In this document: positions 28,047 through 36,589 of the stretch, piece after piece
How positions within the stretch are numbered: the stretch's first letter is position 1
Layout: each line of letters begins with the position of its first letter
NCBI GenBank assembly: GCA_031254645.1
Contig: JAIRUA010000006.1
Span: forward strand, 1 to 64,000
Direction of reading: 5' to 3'
DNA length: 64,000 nucleotides
Source of the DNA: Dysgonamonadaceae bacterium
GTDB taxonomy: Bacteria; Bacteroidota; Bacteroidia; Bacteroidales; Dysgonomonadaceae
The notes under the pieces: model-generated
What the model saw: only the letters and a program-made list of their open reading frames with translations
The model's database searches: none
Told to the model about the DNA's origin: nothing
Program-made: the position numbers and the translations under genes

Positions 28047-28832
28047 CTAACTAAAATATGCCATAAAATCTTTTTCAAACTGCGCAAAACCGCCTTCATA
28101 ATAGCTATCGAAAACATCTATTGTTGATTCTGCACCAATCAGATTACGAAAAATCTCAAACACCTGTGCTTCATTTTTTTGCTTCATTAAAAAATATACC
28201 ATACCATAGCCAATTGCATAACCGTAACTTTCTTGTGTGAATGATTCGGTAGAAAATCTGTGATAATCCCAATCAACAAACTCAGCGAGATTAATTTCTC
28301 GAAGTTCAATCAATGTTTTTAAACGCGCAATCTGATGAGTATCTTTTTGATGCCTGACTCGTCTGGAAGAGTAAGTCATTTTTGCAAAATATACTGCTAA
28401 TCCTTCGTTGAACCACGCAGGAATATTTTTTTCGTCAGCATATTGATGCAACAATGCGTGGCTCAATTCGTGAAAACAAGTATTTAGAAAAGTATTTTTG
28501 AACTTATCTTTATCATTGCAAACTACTAGTTCTCGTTTTGAATGTGAATAATATCCCGCACTTTGATACACAGTATTACTGTTTTCCGCCTGATAGAGCA
28601 TATACGCTATATAATTTGGAATAATCGTAAATTTGATGTCTGAAAAATACACAGTCTTATCCGTAAAAATACGACTGTAAAAATCTGAAATATAATTCAC
28701 TGCGGCTTCAATAGCCGCTTTTTCTTGCCTTGTAAGAAGATTCTCGGGGTCATTTAATTTATTATCCTGCCCAAAAACCAAGCCGAAGTTCAGAAAAACG
28801 GAAAATATAAAAAGTAAAATACTCTGTTTCAT
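28047..28832 (-). CDS. Exported HELSH zinc metallopeptidase-like protein (peptidase MA/DUF1570-like)
   Basis: 261 residues. An N-terminal signal peptide (MKQSILLFIFSVFLNFGLVFG) is followed by a single catalytic-type domain with NTCFHELSHALLHQYADEKNIPAWFNEGLAVYFAKM near 117-152: HELSH is the HExxH zinc site and the Glu of NEGLAVY is the third ligand, as in the peptidase MA-like group. It overlaps the upstream gene by 4 bp (ATGA). The substrate is unknown; it probably acts in the periplasm. Confidence 0.85.
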   Translation of the reverse strand: MKQSILLFIFSVFLNFGLVFGQDNKLNDPENLLTRQEKAAIEAAVNYISDFYSRIFTDKTVYFSDIKFTIIPNYIAYMLYQAENSNTVYQSAGYYSHSKRELVVCNDKDKFKNTFLNTCFHELSHALLHQYADEKNIPAWFNEGLAVYFAKMTYSSRRVRHQKDTHQIARLKTLIELREINLAEFVDWDYHRFSTESFTQESYGYAIGYGMVYFLMKQKNEAQVFEIFRNLIGAESTIDVFDSYYEGGFAQFEKDFMAYFS

Positions 28833-29731
28833 TGTTCTGCTCTGTTTTGTAAGAATGCTCTTCGTTGACGACTATTCATACCCTGCATCAGCATTTCATC
28901 ATTCAGTTCACTGATATAGGTTTTTCCGTGCTCTAAACGCACTTTCCCTGCATCAGATGTTTGAAAAAACGGACGAAAATGAGTGTGTTTATTACCGGTT
29001 TCCCTACTGTTCACTTTATTTCTATCTAAAAAATAAACAGAAAACCTCAATGAGTTAGTATTCATTTCTTGCTGAATTACAGCAATCGATTCGCCCATTT
29101 TTACAACCTGTCCGGGACGAACAAGCGACCTGCCTTCAAAAATATATTCCCCAAAAGATGCATCATCGTGATAAACAGTTATCTGTTGCATTCTATGGTT
29201 TCCATTAAAACTACGGTGTCCTCTGGCAGTCTGGTCTTTCAAATTATCATCACAAACCACTCCACTGCGAGTGGCGTAAACAGTATCCGAAGGCAATTGA
29301 AATTCAAGCTGATAGCCCAATTGATTTTCTCTGACATTTGCTGTAACGGTTTGATTTTTAAGCGTTGGTAGAGAGTAGATATAATCTACATCCGCTTTTT
29401 TGTTAAAATTGCCTCTATACATTACGTATTGATAGTTATAGCTATAACCCGATGCATTTTCTTGCATTCGATAACTTATAATTTGATTTTGTCCGGGACT
29501 GACAACCACCAAAGCGCCACGCCCCATTTCATCAAATCCCTGCGCATTGATAAAAGTGATGTAAACATAATAGTCGCAATAATCACGATTATTGGCAGTA
29601 AAAATTAACCTTCTCTGACTTTGTAGCAATTCGCTGGAAAGCTGTACAGCATGATCCGGATCTTGTTGTGCGTGAACATTTACACCGCAGAAAGACCATA
29701 AGAGGGTGAAAAACAATAAATTATATTTCAT
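28829..29731 (-). CDS. Exported protein of unknown function
   Basis: 300 residues from the ATG at 29731, which gives a clear signal peptide (MKYNLLFFTLLWSFCGVNVHAQQ). A further ATG 48 bp upstream (29779) lies only a few bases after the probable transcription start set by the -7 box at 29794-29801. The body contains a peptidase-M23-like pattern without its metal site: GRSLVRPGQVVKMGESIAVIQQEMN near 220-245 resembles the beta-strand G..V..G..IA... of LytM domains. No zinc ligands of M23 are seen, so I do not assign activity. It overlaps the HELSH gene by 4 bp, an operon pair. Confidence 0.7.
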   Translation of the reverse strand: MKYNLLFFTLLWSFCGVNVHAQQDPDHAVQLSSELLQSQRRLIFTANNRDYCDYYVYITFINAQGFDEMGRGALVVVSPGQNQIISYRMQENASGYSYNYQYVMYRGNFNKKADVDYIYSLPTLKNQTVTANVRENQLGYQLEFQLPSDTVYATRSGVVCDDNLKDQTARGHRSFNGNHRMQQITVYHDDASFGEYIFEGRSLVRPGQVVKMGESIAVIQQEMNTNSLRFSVYFLDRNKVNSRETGNKHTHFRPFFQTSDAGKVRLEHGKTYISELNDEMLMQGMNSRQRRAFLQNRAEQ

Positions 29732-29793
29732 TTTTATTATTATTTGACCGGATATAATTCGGTTGTTGTTTTTCTGCATTCAGAAAATTGTTT

Positions 29794-29801
29794 CAAAGAT
29801 A
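29794..29801 (-). promoter_or_regulatory. -7 box for the 28047-29731 operon
   Basis: Reads TATCTTTG on the minus strand, 63 bp upstream of the start at 29731. The gap also contains a perfect hairpin GGCAGGAT/ATCCTGCC at 29871-29892, directly after the stop of the next gene upstream. Confidence 0.6.
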
Positions 29802-29870
29802 AATAAAATATTTGTCATAAAATAACATTATTATTATCTTGTAAAAATCCCGGTTCAGACAATTGTATCC

Positions 29871-29892
29871 GGCAGGATACCAAAATCCTGCC
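29871..29892 (-). terminator. Hairpin after the 29911-30468 gene
   Basis: A perfect 8-bp GC-rich stem with a six-base loop, 19 bp past the stop codon of the minus-strand gene. No T-tract follows, so termination may be weak or factor-dependent. Confidence 0.5.
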
Positions 29893-29910
29893 GAATGATA
29901 AAAAATTTCT

Positions 29911-30468
29911 CTACAATTTCACATCAATGGCATACAAAATAAAATTTAGTTGCCTGCCTTTTGCCGTTGGGGTAAACTTAACCTGATTTTTCAGATTGAC
30001 CTCTATGGTGCGATAAACCGACAAAGGAATTGTATTAAACGGACTGTCTAACATAAATCTAAATTCTACTTCAGATATTACACCTGTGTCAGGATTAATA
30101 CGTGAAATCACTTTTAACTTGTGATTTCCTATTCGCTGTCTTTCAGCAGCAGAAAGCGCATTACGAACAATGGTTGTGATTTGGTTTTCGATTACATCAC
30201 TATTATTCGAGAATGAATAAACCCCATCACTCCAAAAGGTTTCAGGGATTGCAGAGCCATTTTTAAGACCCTGACTACCTGGGAACGAAAACTGGTTTGC
30301 TGTGTTGTACAGTATAATCATACCGGAATTTCGAGCTTGATAAGTAAAGCCATTACCTTGAAGAATGGTCTTAGTCCCTAACTCAATGGAATATAGGTTG
30401 GTTTGTGCTATTGCCGATGTGGCAAATAGCAGTATGCCGATAATTGATAATATTTTTATTGTATTCAT
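29911..30468 (-). CDS. Small exported protein of unknown function
   Basis: 185 residues with a signal peptide (MNTIKILSIIGILLFATSAIAQ). The mature part is beta-rich, with NSDVIENQITTIVRNALSAAERQRIG near residues 95-118 and SPFNTIPLSVYRTIEVNLKNQVKFTP near the end; the latter resembles short secreted Bacteroidales proteins that lie next to large lipoproteins. No domain recognised. It lies 22 bp after the metalloprotease-like lipoprotein gene and is probably co-transcribed. Confidence 0.7.
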   Translation of the reverse strand: MNTIKILSIIGILLFATSAIAQTNLYSIELGTKTILQGNGFTYQARNSGMIILYNTANQFSFPGSQGLKNGSAIPETFWSDGVYSFSNNSDVIENQITTIVRNALSAAERQRIGNHKLKVISRINPDTGVISEVEFRFMLDSPFNTIPLSVYRTIEVNLKNQVKFTPTAKGRQLNFILYAIDVKL

Positions 30469-30490
30469 ATTATTGATATTTTATGTTTGT

Positions 30491-32155
30491 TTAGTTTTTT
30501 GGTAATTTACTGCGGCAATCCGCACTCGCTGTCCATAAATCTCGCATAGTTGCGAACATCGTGTCGTATGACATTTTATCATTAAACTGAGGATTAGGAC
30601 GGCGTTCGTTTGTATGCCCTCTTATAAATGCCGGAACAACAAAATCTATTAAATAACGTTCAAACGTCGCTACGTTTTTTATCCTTCCGTTGCTGTCAAA
30701 ATGCTCAGCGAGCTCTGCGATTTCCATATACATATCTTGCTCTCTATATACTCTTTTCCAATGCTCATTCATTCCGTTCGGCTGGCTTGAAATGTAATAA
30801 TAATACAACAGATGCGTTTCTATTTCAATGTTGATAAAATTTCTATCCCATTGTGAGCCGGGTATCAAACCTGTCCTGTCAGGATTGTACCAGTCATACA
30901 TTCTTAACTGATATCCGTGAACCAGTTCGTGAAAGAGGTAGAAAGTGCTAAATCCATCTCTAACCAACGACATTTTTCTATTTACCGGATGGATTGTACT
31001 GTAGTTGCTGTTCCAAAATTCAAAAGTGAAATTATCTCCGCGCCCTACAAGTTTGTCATACAGAGCTTGTCCCAAACAGTTTTTCAACATATCTTCAATC
31101 ATTCTTTCTACCCGCGGTATATCTGCCACATTAATGAAATTAAATAGCCTGCGAGAAATTCGCGTGAGATCCTCATCTTCCAACAATGACTGGTTGGGCA
31201 TAGGTCCGGTATTACCACTCCCACTTCCATTTCCCGGTGATACAGGAGTAAAAGTAGACCAATCTCCTCCAGGTGGAAGACTCAACAATGGCGGACCTGT
31301 TGGTGGACTCGTTGGCGGAGTTGTTGGTGGACCTGGAGGCAGCGGCGATATTGGCGGTAGCGTCGGATGCGAGGGGGTATTTAGTGGCGGGTTCGTTGAC
31401 GGTGGCAGCGGTGGTTCCCACCATCTCCCTCCGTCGCCAAATCCGTCATCATGGAATGAGTTATTCTGATTAATCAAAAAGTCAAAATTCCATCCATCCC
31501 TACCACCATCACTTCTTGTTGTTGGTGCATTCACATCTTCAGCAGTTGTCTCCCTTTTCGAAACGAATTCTGCAACAATTTCGCCATTTTGGTATCCCCA
31601 GCCATTCACAAACAAATCATCGAGGGTGTAAAACAGTACTATACCGCTCAATTGGCTGTCGCGATCAAGCAACTTGTTGTCGCTCAGGTTTTCGCCGTAA
31701 CGTAACAGGTAATCCAGCGTGGGCGCAACCATCATCTTGACACCATACGTTTTCCCTGTCTTTCGGTGTTGCATCACTACCAATCGGATTACATTTTCGG
31801 GTACGGTATTGGTTGCCACAGCGTGTTGCCACACTTCCCTAAGAGCAAAAATTTGCACGGCATTTTCGTATTCCCACGGCAATTCTACCACTTCCCACGC
31901 CGTATTGTCGCTCGTTTCGGCAACGTTCCAATTGAGCACAGGTGTCAGCGACTCACCACCTGCGCTTCGCAAAGCAACGGTGCTCTGCCCTGTGGTTTCA
32001 AACCAGTTTTTAGCGTCGGACACGCTAAAACTGTTACTTACTTCCGATGTTTCAATTTCATCGAAAACATCGGTTTGGCAAGAATACAGTATGACTCCTG
32101 CCAGTACAGATAAACAAAGTAACTTTGTTTTTACACAATTTGTTCTTCTTCTCAT
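30491..32155 (-). CDS. Surface lipoprotein with proline-rich linker and HELVH zincin domain
   Basis: 554 residues from the ATG at 32155; another in-frame ATG at 32182 would give a 20-residue n-region instead of 11 and is less likely. The lipobox is LAGVILYSCQT. Residues about 30-250 form an N-terminal domain with WEVVELPWEYENAVQIFAL. Then comes a linker of about 60 residues, nearly half proline (PPLPPSTNPPLNTPSHPTL and on), and a C-terminal domain with FHELVHGYQ (HExxH) and, 30-40 residues on, NIEIETHLLYYYY, whose Glu could be the third zinc ligand of a gluzincin. The linker suggests surface display. Target unknown. Confidence 0.8.
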   Translation of the reverse strand: MRRRTNCVKTKLLCLSVLAGVILYSCQTDVFDEIETSEVSNSFSVSDAKNWFETTGQSTVALRSAGGESLTPVLNWNVAETSDNTAWEVVELPWEYENAVQIFALREVWQHAVATNTVPENVIRLVVMQHRKTGKTYGVKMMVAPTLDYLLRYGENLSDNKLLDRDSQLSGIVLFYTLDDLFVNGWGYQNGEIVAEFVSKRETTAEDVNAPTTRSDGGRDGWNFDFLINQNNSFHDDGFGDGGRWWEPPLPPSTNPPLNTPSHPTLPPISPLPPGPPTTPPTSPPTGPPLLSLPPGGDWSTFTPVSPGNGSGSGNTGPMPNQSLLEDEDLTRISRRLFNFINVADIPRVERMIEDMLKNCLGQALYDKLVGRGDNFTFEFWNSNYSTIHPVNRKMSLVRDGFSTFYLFHELVHGYQLRMYDWYNPDRTGLIPGSQWDRNFINIEIETHLLYYYYISSQPNGMNEHWKRVYREQDMYMEIAELAEHFDSNGRIKNVATFERYLIDFVVPAFIRGHTNERRPNPQFNDKMSYDTMFATMRDLWTASADCRSKLPKN

Positions 32156-32677
32156 AGAAAAATCTTTTTTTAAGTTAGACATGTAATTAATTTACTTGAT
32201 GTTATGTGATATGGCTCTTGAGTGCTCTTTCACAAATCAACAATTATTATTTCTAACTTATTGGGTACAAAAAAGCGTGAAACCGTTCGTTGATTGCTTA
32301 TTTTACTTCTGTGGCTCTGCAAAACCTTTTTCCTAAATAAGCACGAAACAGTTCACGCCATACAGCGTGAACCTTCGCGAACTTATTCTCAGGAAATTTT
32401 GAAATTTTGCAGATTTCAGAAGTGAGAACAAGAGCGTTTAGCTCAATAAAATGTTATTATTTCTATGTATTTATATTTCGTATATTTTATCTTTTCTTTA
32501 ATTTAGATTGCAATATTACAACAAACTTCTGTAAATGCAAAATTATTCTGAAAGAAAATGAGGTTTTTAACAAAAAGCGATAGAACAAACTTGTTGAAAA
32601 ATGAAAAAAATCAAAACAGTTTCTAAGAATTTATGCTTATCTTTGTATCAATAAAAATCAATGACAATTCAAAGAAT
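32156..32677. other. 522-bp divergent intergenic region
   Basis: This gap separates the minus-strand metalloprotease lipoprotein from the plus-strand PNPOx gene. I see one perfect hairpin (GTTCACGC 32351-32358 with GCGTGAAC 32365-32372), a copy of TCAAAACAGTTTCTA at 32611-32625 (the 15-mer also in the hairpin at 4642-4710), and the -7 box TATCTTTG at 32638-32645. The middle (32430-32600) is very AT-rich with no frame or repeat I can assign. Confidence 0.5.
32638..32645 (+). promoter_or_regulatory. -7 box of the PNPOx-fold gene
   Basis: TATCTTTG, 33 bp before the ATG at 32678. A longer frame beginning at 32633 would start upstream of this box, so the ATG at 32678 is the true start. Confidence 0.7.
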
Positions 32678-33148
32678 ATGAAAACTTTTCCCATATTCGA
32701 TCAACAACGTATCGAAGCCATCATGAAATCCTGCCAATATTGTACGATAGGGGTGGTCGACGAAAATGGCATTCCATACGTTATTCCGATGAATTTTGGT
32801 TACGAAAACAATACAATTTATCTGCATTCGGCACAAGAAGGACGTTCTATCCGTGCGTTGGAAAAGAATCCGAATATCTGTATTACCTTTTGTACGAATT
32901 CTAAAATTGTTTATCAAAATATTGAAGTGGCGTGCAGCTACAGCGCACAAAGCGAAAGTGTTATCTGCGAAGGGAAAGTAGAATTTGTGGAGGATTTCGA
33001 TGAAAAAGTGCACGCACTCAACGCTACAATGAAACAGTACAGCGACCGTACGTTCAGCTATTCCACTCCGGCTGTCAGTAATGTGAAAATCTGGAAAGTG
33101 GCGATAGAAAAAATATCGGCAAAAGAATTTGGCGCGAAAAGACGTTGA
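32678..33148 (+). CDS. Pyridoxamine 5'-phosphate oxidase-fold flavoprotein, NimA-like
   Basis: 156 residues. MKTFPIFDQQRIEAIMKSCQYCTIGVVDENGIPYVIPMNFGYENNTIYLHSAQEGRSIRAL is the split-barrel flavin-binding start, with the strand pattern seen in the nitroimidazole reductase-like (Nim) group (CTIGVVD..G.PYViPmnF.Y.n..IYlHsA..G). Probably binds FMN and reduces a small nitro- or quinone-type substrate. The following thioredoxin gene starts 19 bp after the stop, so the two are likely co-transcribed. Confidence 0.85.
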   Translation: MKTFPIFDQQRIEAIMKSCQYCTIGVVDENGIPYVIPMNFGYENNTIYLHSAQEGRSIRALEKNPNICITFCTNSKIVYQNIEVACSYSAQSESVICEGKVEFVEDFDEKVHALNATMKQYSDRTFSYSTPAVSNVKIWKVAIEKISAKEFGAKRR

Positions 33149-33167
33149 ACAATCAAAACTAAAAAAG

Positions 33168-33593
33168 ATGAAGAGAAAAAAAATATCAATACTATTTGCC
33201 TTTTTGATAATAACGCTATCCGCTTTTGCTTCAAAACCAATCGCGATGGACAAGCAAATGTTTCTCGAAAAAGTATTTGACTATGAAAGCGGTGCCACCG
33301 AATGGAAGTACAAAGGCGATAAACCTGCGATTATTAACTTTTGGGCATCGTGGTGCGGTCCGTGTCGAATACTTGCGCGTACATTGACGCAAATAGCAAC
33401 GGAGTTTGACGACGAAATCTATGTATATAAAATAAATGTAGATGAACAATCCGAATTAGCCGCCGCGTTTGGTGTGCGTAATCTTCCGTTTTCGCTTTTT
33501 GTGCCGATGGAAGGCGTACCGCAATCCGCGTTGGGTGCTTTGTCGAGAAGAGCGTTGAGAAACAATGTTAATACTATTTTATTGAATAAATAG
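33168..33593 (+). CDS. Exported thioredoxin-like protein
   Basis: 141 residues from the ATG at 33168 (signal peptide RKKISILFAFLIITLSAFA). An upstream in-frame ATG (33129) lies inside the previous gene. The catalytic WCGPC is in NFWASWCGPCRILARTLTQIATEFDDEIYVYKINVDE, and the cis-Pro site is in VRNLPFSLFVP. This is a periplasmic disulfide reductase or oxidase of the thioredoxin fold. Partner not predictable. Confidence 0.92.
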   Translation: MKRKKISILFAFLIITLSAFASKPIAMDKQMFLEKVFDYESGATEWKYKGDKPAIINFWASWCGPCRILARTLTQIATEFDDEIYVYKINVDEQSELAAAFGVRNLPFSLFVPMEGVPQSALGALSRRALRNNVNTILLNK

Positions 33594-33595
33594 CA

Positions 33596-33667
33596 TTAGC
33601 TGTTAGCTTTTGGCAATGGTAAATTCGATGAACTCTTTGCCATTGCCAAAAGCTACAGCTAACAGCC
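33596..33667. repeat. Inverted repeat between the thioredoxin and TrmH-like genes
   Basis: Left TTAGCTGTTAGCTTTTGGCA (33596 on) pairs with right TGCCATTGCCAAAAGCTACA and on to 33667, a stem of about 24 bp with a one-base bulge. It lies immediately after the thioredoxin stop codon and probably ends that transcript; the next ATG is only 8 bp after the palindrome, so the hairpin may also lie in the leader of the TrmH-like gene. Confidence 0.7.
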
Positions 33668-33674
33668 AAAAAAT

Positions 33675-34460
33675 ATGATAACAAGTCTTCAAAATACGGC
33701 GATTAAAAATATCGTAAAACTCTCGAAAAGCAAAGAGCGAAAAGAACAGCAACTCTTTGTAATTGAGGGTGCACGCGAGCTTTCATTGGCAATTAAAAGC
33801 GGATATGCTATTGTGGCTGTGTATGTTTGTAGCGAGCTTTTCGCGAAAACAGATTATCCCGATGTATTAGATACTATTTTTGAAGACAACATCTTTTACA
33901 TTTCGCCTGCCGTGTTTGAAAAAATCGCTTATCGCGAAAATTCCGATGGTGTTGTGGCTTTGGCAAAACCGAAATCGCATACATTGAGCGATTTAAAACT
34001 GTCGAAAAATCCATTTGTTATCGTTCTCGAAGCGGTAGAAAAACCCGGCAATTTGGGTGCGATTTTGCGTACTGCCGATGCTGCTGCTGTTGATGCGGTT
34101 ATCGTGTGCGACCCGCAAACGGATTTGTACAACCCGAATGTCATTCGGTCGAGTGTAGGCGGATTGTTTACCGTGCAAATGGCTGTCTGTTCGTCGGAAG
34201 AAGTGCTTATTTGGCTGAATAAAAACGAAATAAATTCATACGCAGCAGAATTGCAGGCGGCTGAATTTTATCAAAATATTGATTTTCGCACACCTTCTGC
34301 CATTGTGTTGGGGACGGAAGCTGACGGATTAACCGGTTTTTGGCTCAAAAATGCGAAAACGCGAATTAAAATCCCGATGTGCGGAAAAGTTGATTCGCTA
34401 AATGTGTCGGTTTCTACCGCAGTGCTTACGTTTGAAGCAATGCGACAGAGAGGATTTTAA
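33675..34460 (+). CDS. TrmH/SpoU-family RNA 2'-O-methyltransferase
   Basis: 261 residues. An N-terminal RNA-binding substrate domain (SLQNTAIKNIVKLSKSKERKEQQLFVIEGARELS, residues 3-36) precedes the SPOUT knot with the family motifs EAVEKPGNLGAILRTADAA near 122 (motif 1), LGTEADGLT near 212 (motif 2) and MCGKVDSLNVSVSTAVLTFEAMRQ near 235 (motif 3). It methylates a ribose in rRNA or tRNA; which one is not clear. Confidence 0.94.
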   Translation: MITSLQNTAIKNIVKLSKSKERKEQQLFVIEGARELSLAIKSGYAIVAVYVCSELFAKTDYPDVLDTIFEDNIFYISPAVFEKIAYRENSDGVVALAKPKSHTLSDLKLSKNPFVIVLEAVEKPGNLGAILRTADAAAVDAVIVCDPQTDLYNPNVIRSSVGGLFTVQMAVCSSEEVLIWLNKNEINSYAAELQAAEFYQNIDFRTPSAIVLGTEADGLTGFWLKNAKTRIKIPMCGKVDSLNVSVSTAVLTFEAMRQRGF

Positions 34461-34498
34461 TAACAGAAAAATTATATAACATCAAAAATCAACAAATT

Positions 34499-35014
34499 AT
34501 GGTAAGTAAAAAATTAGAAAAAGCATTAAACAAGCAAATTAATGCTGAGTTTTGGTCGGCGTATTTGTATCTTTCAATGTCGGCACATTTTGCAAATACC
34601 GGATTGCCGGGTGTAGCCAATTGGTTTAAAATTCAGTTTCAGGAAGAGCAAGAGCATGCCCTGAAAATTATGAACTATCTGATTTCGAAAGGAAATAGAG
34701 TTGAATTGGATCCGCTTGCAGAAGTAACTACTTCGTGGAAATCGCCATTAACCGCTTACGAAGATACATTGAAGCACGAGCGGGAAGTAACTATCCTCAT
34801 CAACAATTTGGTAGCATTGGCTCGCAGCGAAAACGATTTTGCTACTGAAAATATGTTGCAATGGTTTGTAAACGAGCAGGTAGAGGAGGAGGAAACCGCA
34901 CAGGGACTAATCGACAATCTGAAACTTATCGGCGACAACGGATTTGGTCTGTACACAATAGACAAAGAGTTGGGGCAGCGAGTGTTTGTGTCGATAAACG
35001 CTTCGGTAGAGTAA
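34499..35014 (+). CDS. ftnA: Ferritin (bacterial FtnA type)
   Basis: 171 residues, a four-helix-bundle ferritin. Ferroxidase ligands lie in NKQINAEFWSAYLYLSMSAHF (Glu17), FQEEQEHALKIM (Glu50, His53) and the later NEQVEEEETAQG (Glu/Gln near 125-130). It stores iron as a 24-mer shell in the cytosol. It is a separate unit, 38 bp after the TrmH gene, and could share its transcript. No Fur box is obvious. Confidence 0.95.
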   Translation: MVSKKLEKALNKQINAEFWSAYLYLSMSAHFANTGLPGVANWFKIQFQEEQEHALKIMNYLISKGNRVELDPLAEVTTSWKSPLTAYEDTLKHEREVTILINNLVALARSENDFATENMLQWFVNEQVEEEETAQGLIDNLKLIGDNGFGLYTIDKELGQRVFVSINASVE

Positions 35015-35054
35015 GATTGAAAGCACTCAGATAAAATTATCCCAAGAGTGTTTT

Positions 35055-35145
35055 TTACCACAAGGAGCACTAAGTTTTACACAAAGTGCACAAAGGACAG
35101 GTTTTGATTATTAATAATTTGTGAACTTTGTGCTCTTTGTGGTAA
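35055..35145. repeat. Imperfect inverted repeat, ACCACAA...TTGTGGT type
   Basis: TTACCACAAGGAGCACTAAG (from 35055) is complemented by CTTTGTGCTCTTTGTGGTAA (35126-35145) with a few mismatches. It lies between the convergent ferritin and ABC permease genes and could act as a bidirectional terminator; the right side is followed by a T-tract. Confidence 0.7.
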
Positions 35146-35157
35146 TTTTTTTTGACT

Positions 35158-35940
35158 TCATCTGCGTGCCAACAAAAACTGATTTCTCTCATTATACAAC
35201 GTCTTATACCCAAAATACAACGAACAAAACACTGCTAAACAGGTTACTGCCGTGATGGCAATCACAATGGCTATTTGATAAAAAATGGCTGTCATAGGCA
35301 ACGTACCGGATAAAATTTGTCCAGTCATCATTCCGGGTAAAGAAATCACGCCCATACTCAACATTGAATAAAGCGTTGGTAAAAGTGCCGTTTCAACAGA
35401 CTGATTCACAAATGGAATGAGAATTTTTTGCGGTGTTGCACCGACGTTTATCAGTGTGTTTATTTTACTGTGCTGTGCTTTAATACTTTCGTCAAACGTT
35501 TTCAGTCCGAGACTTACGCCGGTCATTGCGTTACCGATAATCATTCCGCCAATGGGTATGGTGTATTGCGGATTAAAAATACTCACACCCACCACTGTTA
35601 TAATGAAAAAACAAACAATAGCAATGCCGGAGCCGGCAAGCGATAAGGCGACTATCAATTTGAAATTTCGATTAATTGTTTTGTTTCTGCTGAGTATCAT
35701 ATAAATGGCAAATCCCGTCATCAGTAAGAGATAAAAAATGGTAAACGCAGGATGCGGATTTTCGAAAATATAGGTGAGGATAAAACCCGCCAAAACAAGT
35801 TGAACCGTCATTCGCAAACTTGCTACAAGCAACAATTTTGTCTGATGTATCTTGCTTTTTTTCATCACAAAAAGCACAATCAACAACAAAAGATATATGA
35901 GCGAAAATTGCCCAATGCTCAATGCAACTACTTCATTCAT
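35158..35940 (-). CDS. fetB: FetB/YbbM-family ABC transporter permease
   Basis: 260 residues with about six or seven hydrophobic segments (for example FSLIYLLLLIVLFVMKK and LAGFILTYIFENPHP). GMIIGNAMTGVSLGLKTFDESIK near 135 and GATPQKILIPFVNQSVETALLPTLYSMLSMGVISLPGMMTGQILSG near 170-215 are the hallmark UPF0014/FetB sequences. E. coli FetAB exports iron and helps resist oxidative stress; the neighbouring ferritin fits an iron role. It overlaps the ATPase gene by 8 bp. Confidence 0.9.
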   Translation of the reverse strand: MNEVVALSIGQFSLIYLLLLIVLFVMKKSKIHQTKLLLVASLRMTVQLVLAGFILTYIFENPHPAFTIFYLLLMTGFAIYMILSRNKTINRNFKLIVALSLAGSGIAIVCFFIITVVGVSIFNPQYTIPIGGMIIGNAMTGVSLGLKTFDESIKAQHSKINTLINVGATPQKILIPFVNQSVETALLPTLYSMLSMGVISLPGMMTGQILSGTLPMTAIFYQIAIVIAITAVTCLAVFCSLYFGYKTLYNERNQFLLARR

Positions 35941-36574
35941 TATTCTTTTTTTCTTTTGAAATGTTGATTATTTCATCGGCATATTTATCCATCAACGTTT
36001 TGTCATGCGATACTACAATGAGTTTTTTTTTCTGTTCCTTACAATAAGTCTTAATGTTTGACATCAAGGTATTTGCATTTTTATGATCGAGTGCGCTTAC
36101 CGGCTCATCAAGCATCAATACTTTTGATGGAAATGAAAGATTAATTGCTGTAAAAATCCTTTGTCGTTCGCCGCCTGACATCACGTTGCAGTTGTCATCA
36201 AGCTGATTATCAACTGCACAGATTTTCAAAAAATATTGCATTTGTTCATTGCATATATTCTCCAACTCTCTATAAGCATAATATTCCTGAAAATTATCTC
36301 GAATAGACATGTCAAACAAATATGATTGTTGACTAACTAACAAAATTTCTCTGCGTAAGTCCATTGTGGTGTAATCGGTAATGTTTTTGTCGAGGTAAAA
36401 TATCTCGCCACTCGTGGGCGAAGTAATACCGTTGAGTAATTTTAGCAAGGTGCTTTTCCCTGAGCCGCTTTCGCCGCTGATAAAAGTGGTGCAGCCTTGT
36501 TGGATTTCGATATTTGGATATCGGATAATATTCTTATAGTTGACGTTTTTTAATCTGAAAATTGACATAATCAT
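35933..36574 (-). CDS. fetA: FetA/YbbL-family ABC transporter ATP-binding protein
   Basis: 213 residues, a single ABC ATPase: Walker A GESGSGKST near 35-43, Q-loop VSQQSYLF near 80, signature MSGGERQR near 130, Walker B VLMLDEPVSALD near 151, and H-loop VVSHDK near 189. It pairs with the downstream permease gene (8-bp overlap) as in E. coli fetAB. It begins 15 bp after the stop of murD on the same strand, so it may be read from the cell-wall gene transcript. Confidence 0.9.
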   Translation of the reverse strand: MIMSIFRLKNVNYKNIIRYPNIEIQQGCTTFISGESGSGKSTLLKLLNGITSPTSGEIFYLDKNITDYTTMDLRREILLVSQQSYLFDMSIRDNFQEYYAYRELENICNEQMQYFLKICAVDNQLDDNCNVMSGGERQRIFTAINLSFPSKVLMLDEPVSALDHKNANTLMSNIKTYCKEQKKKLIVVSHDKTLMDKYADEIINISKEKKNNE

Positions 36575-36589
36575 TTACTCTTTGAATTC

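Noticed and set aside
29911..30468. Assignment to a named DUF
   Set aside because: I could not match the conserved positions of any family with enough certainty.
31005..31469. Plus-strand frame rich in Gly and Pro opposite the lipoprotein gene
   Set aside because: It is the antisense shadow of the proline-rich linker and has no start context.
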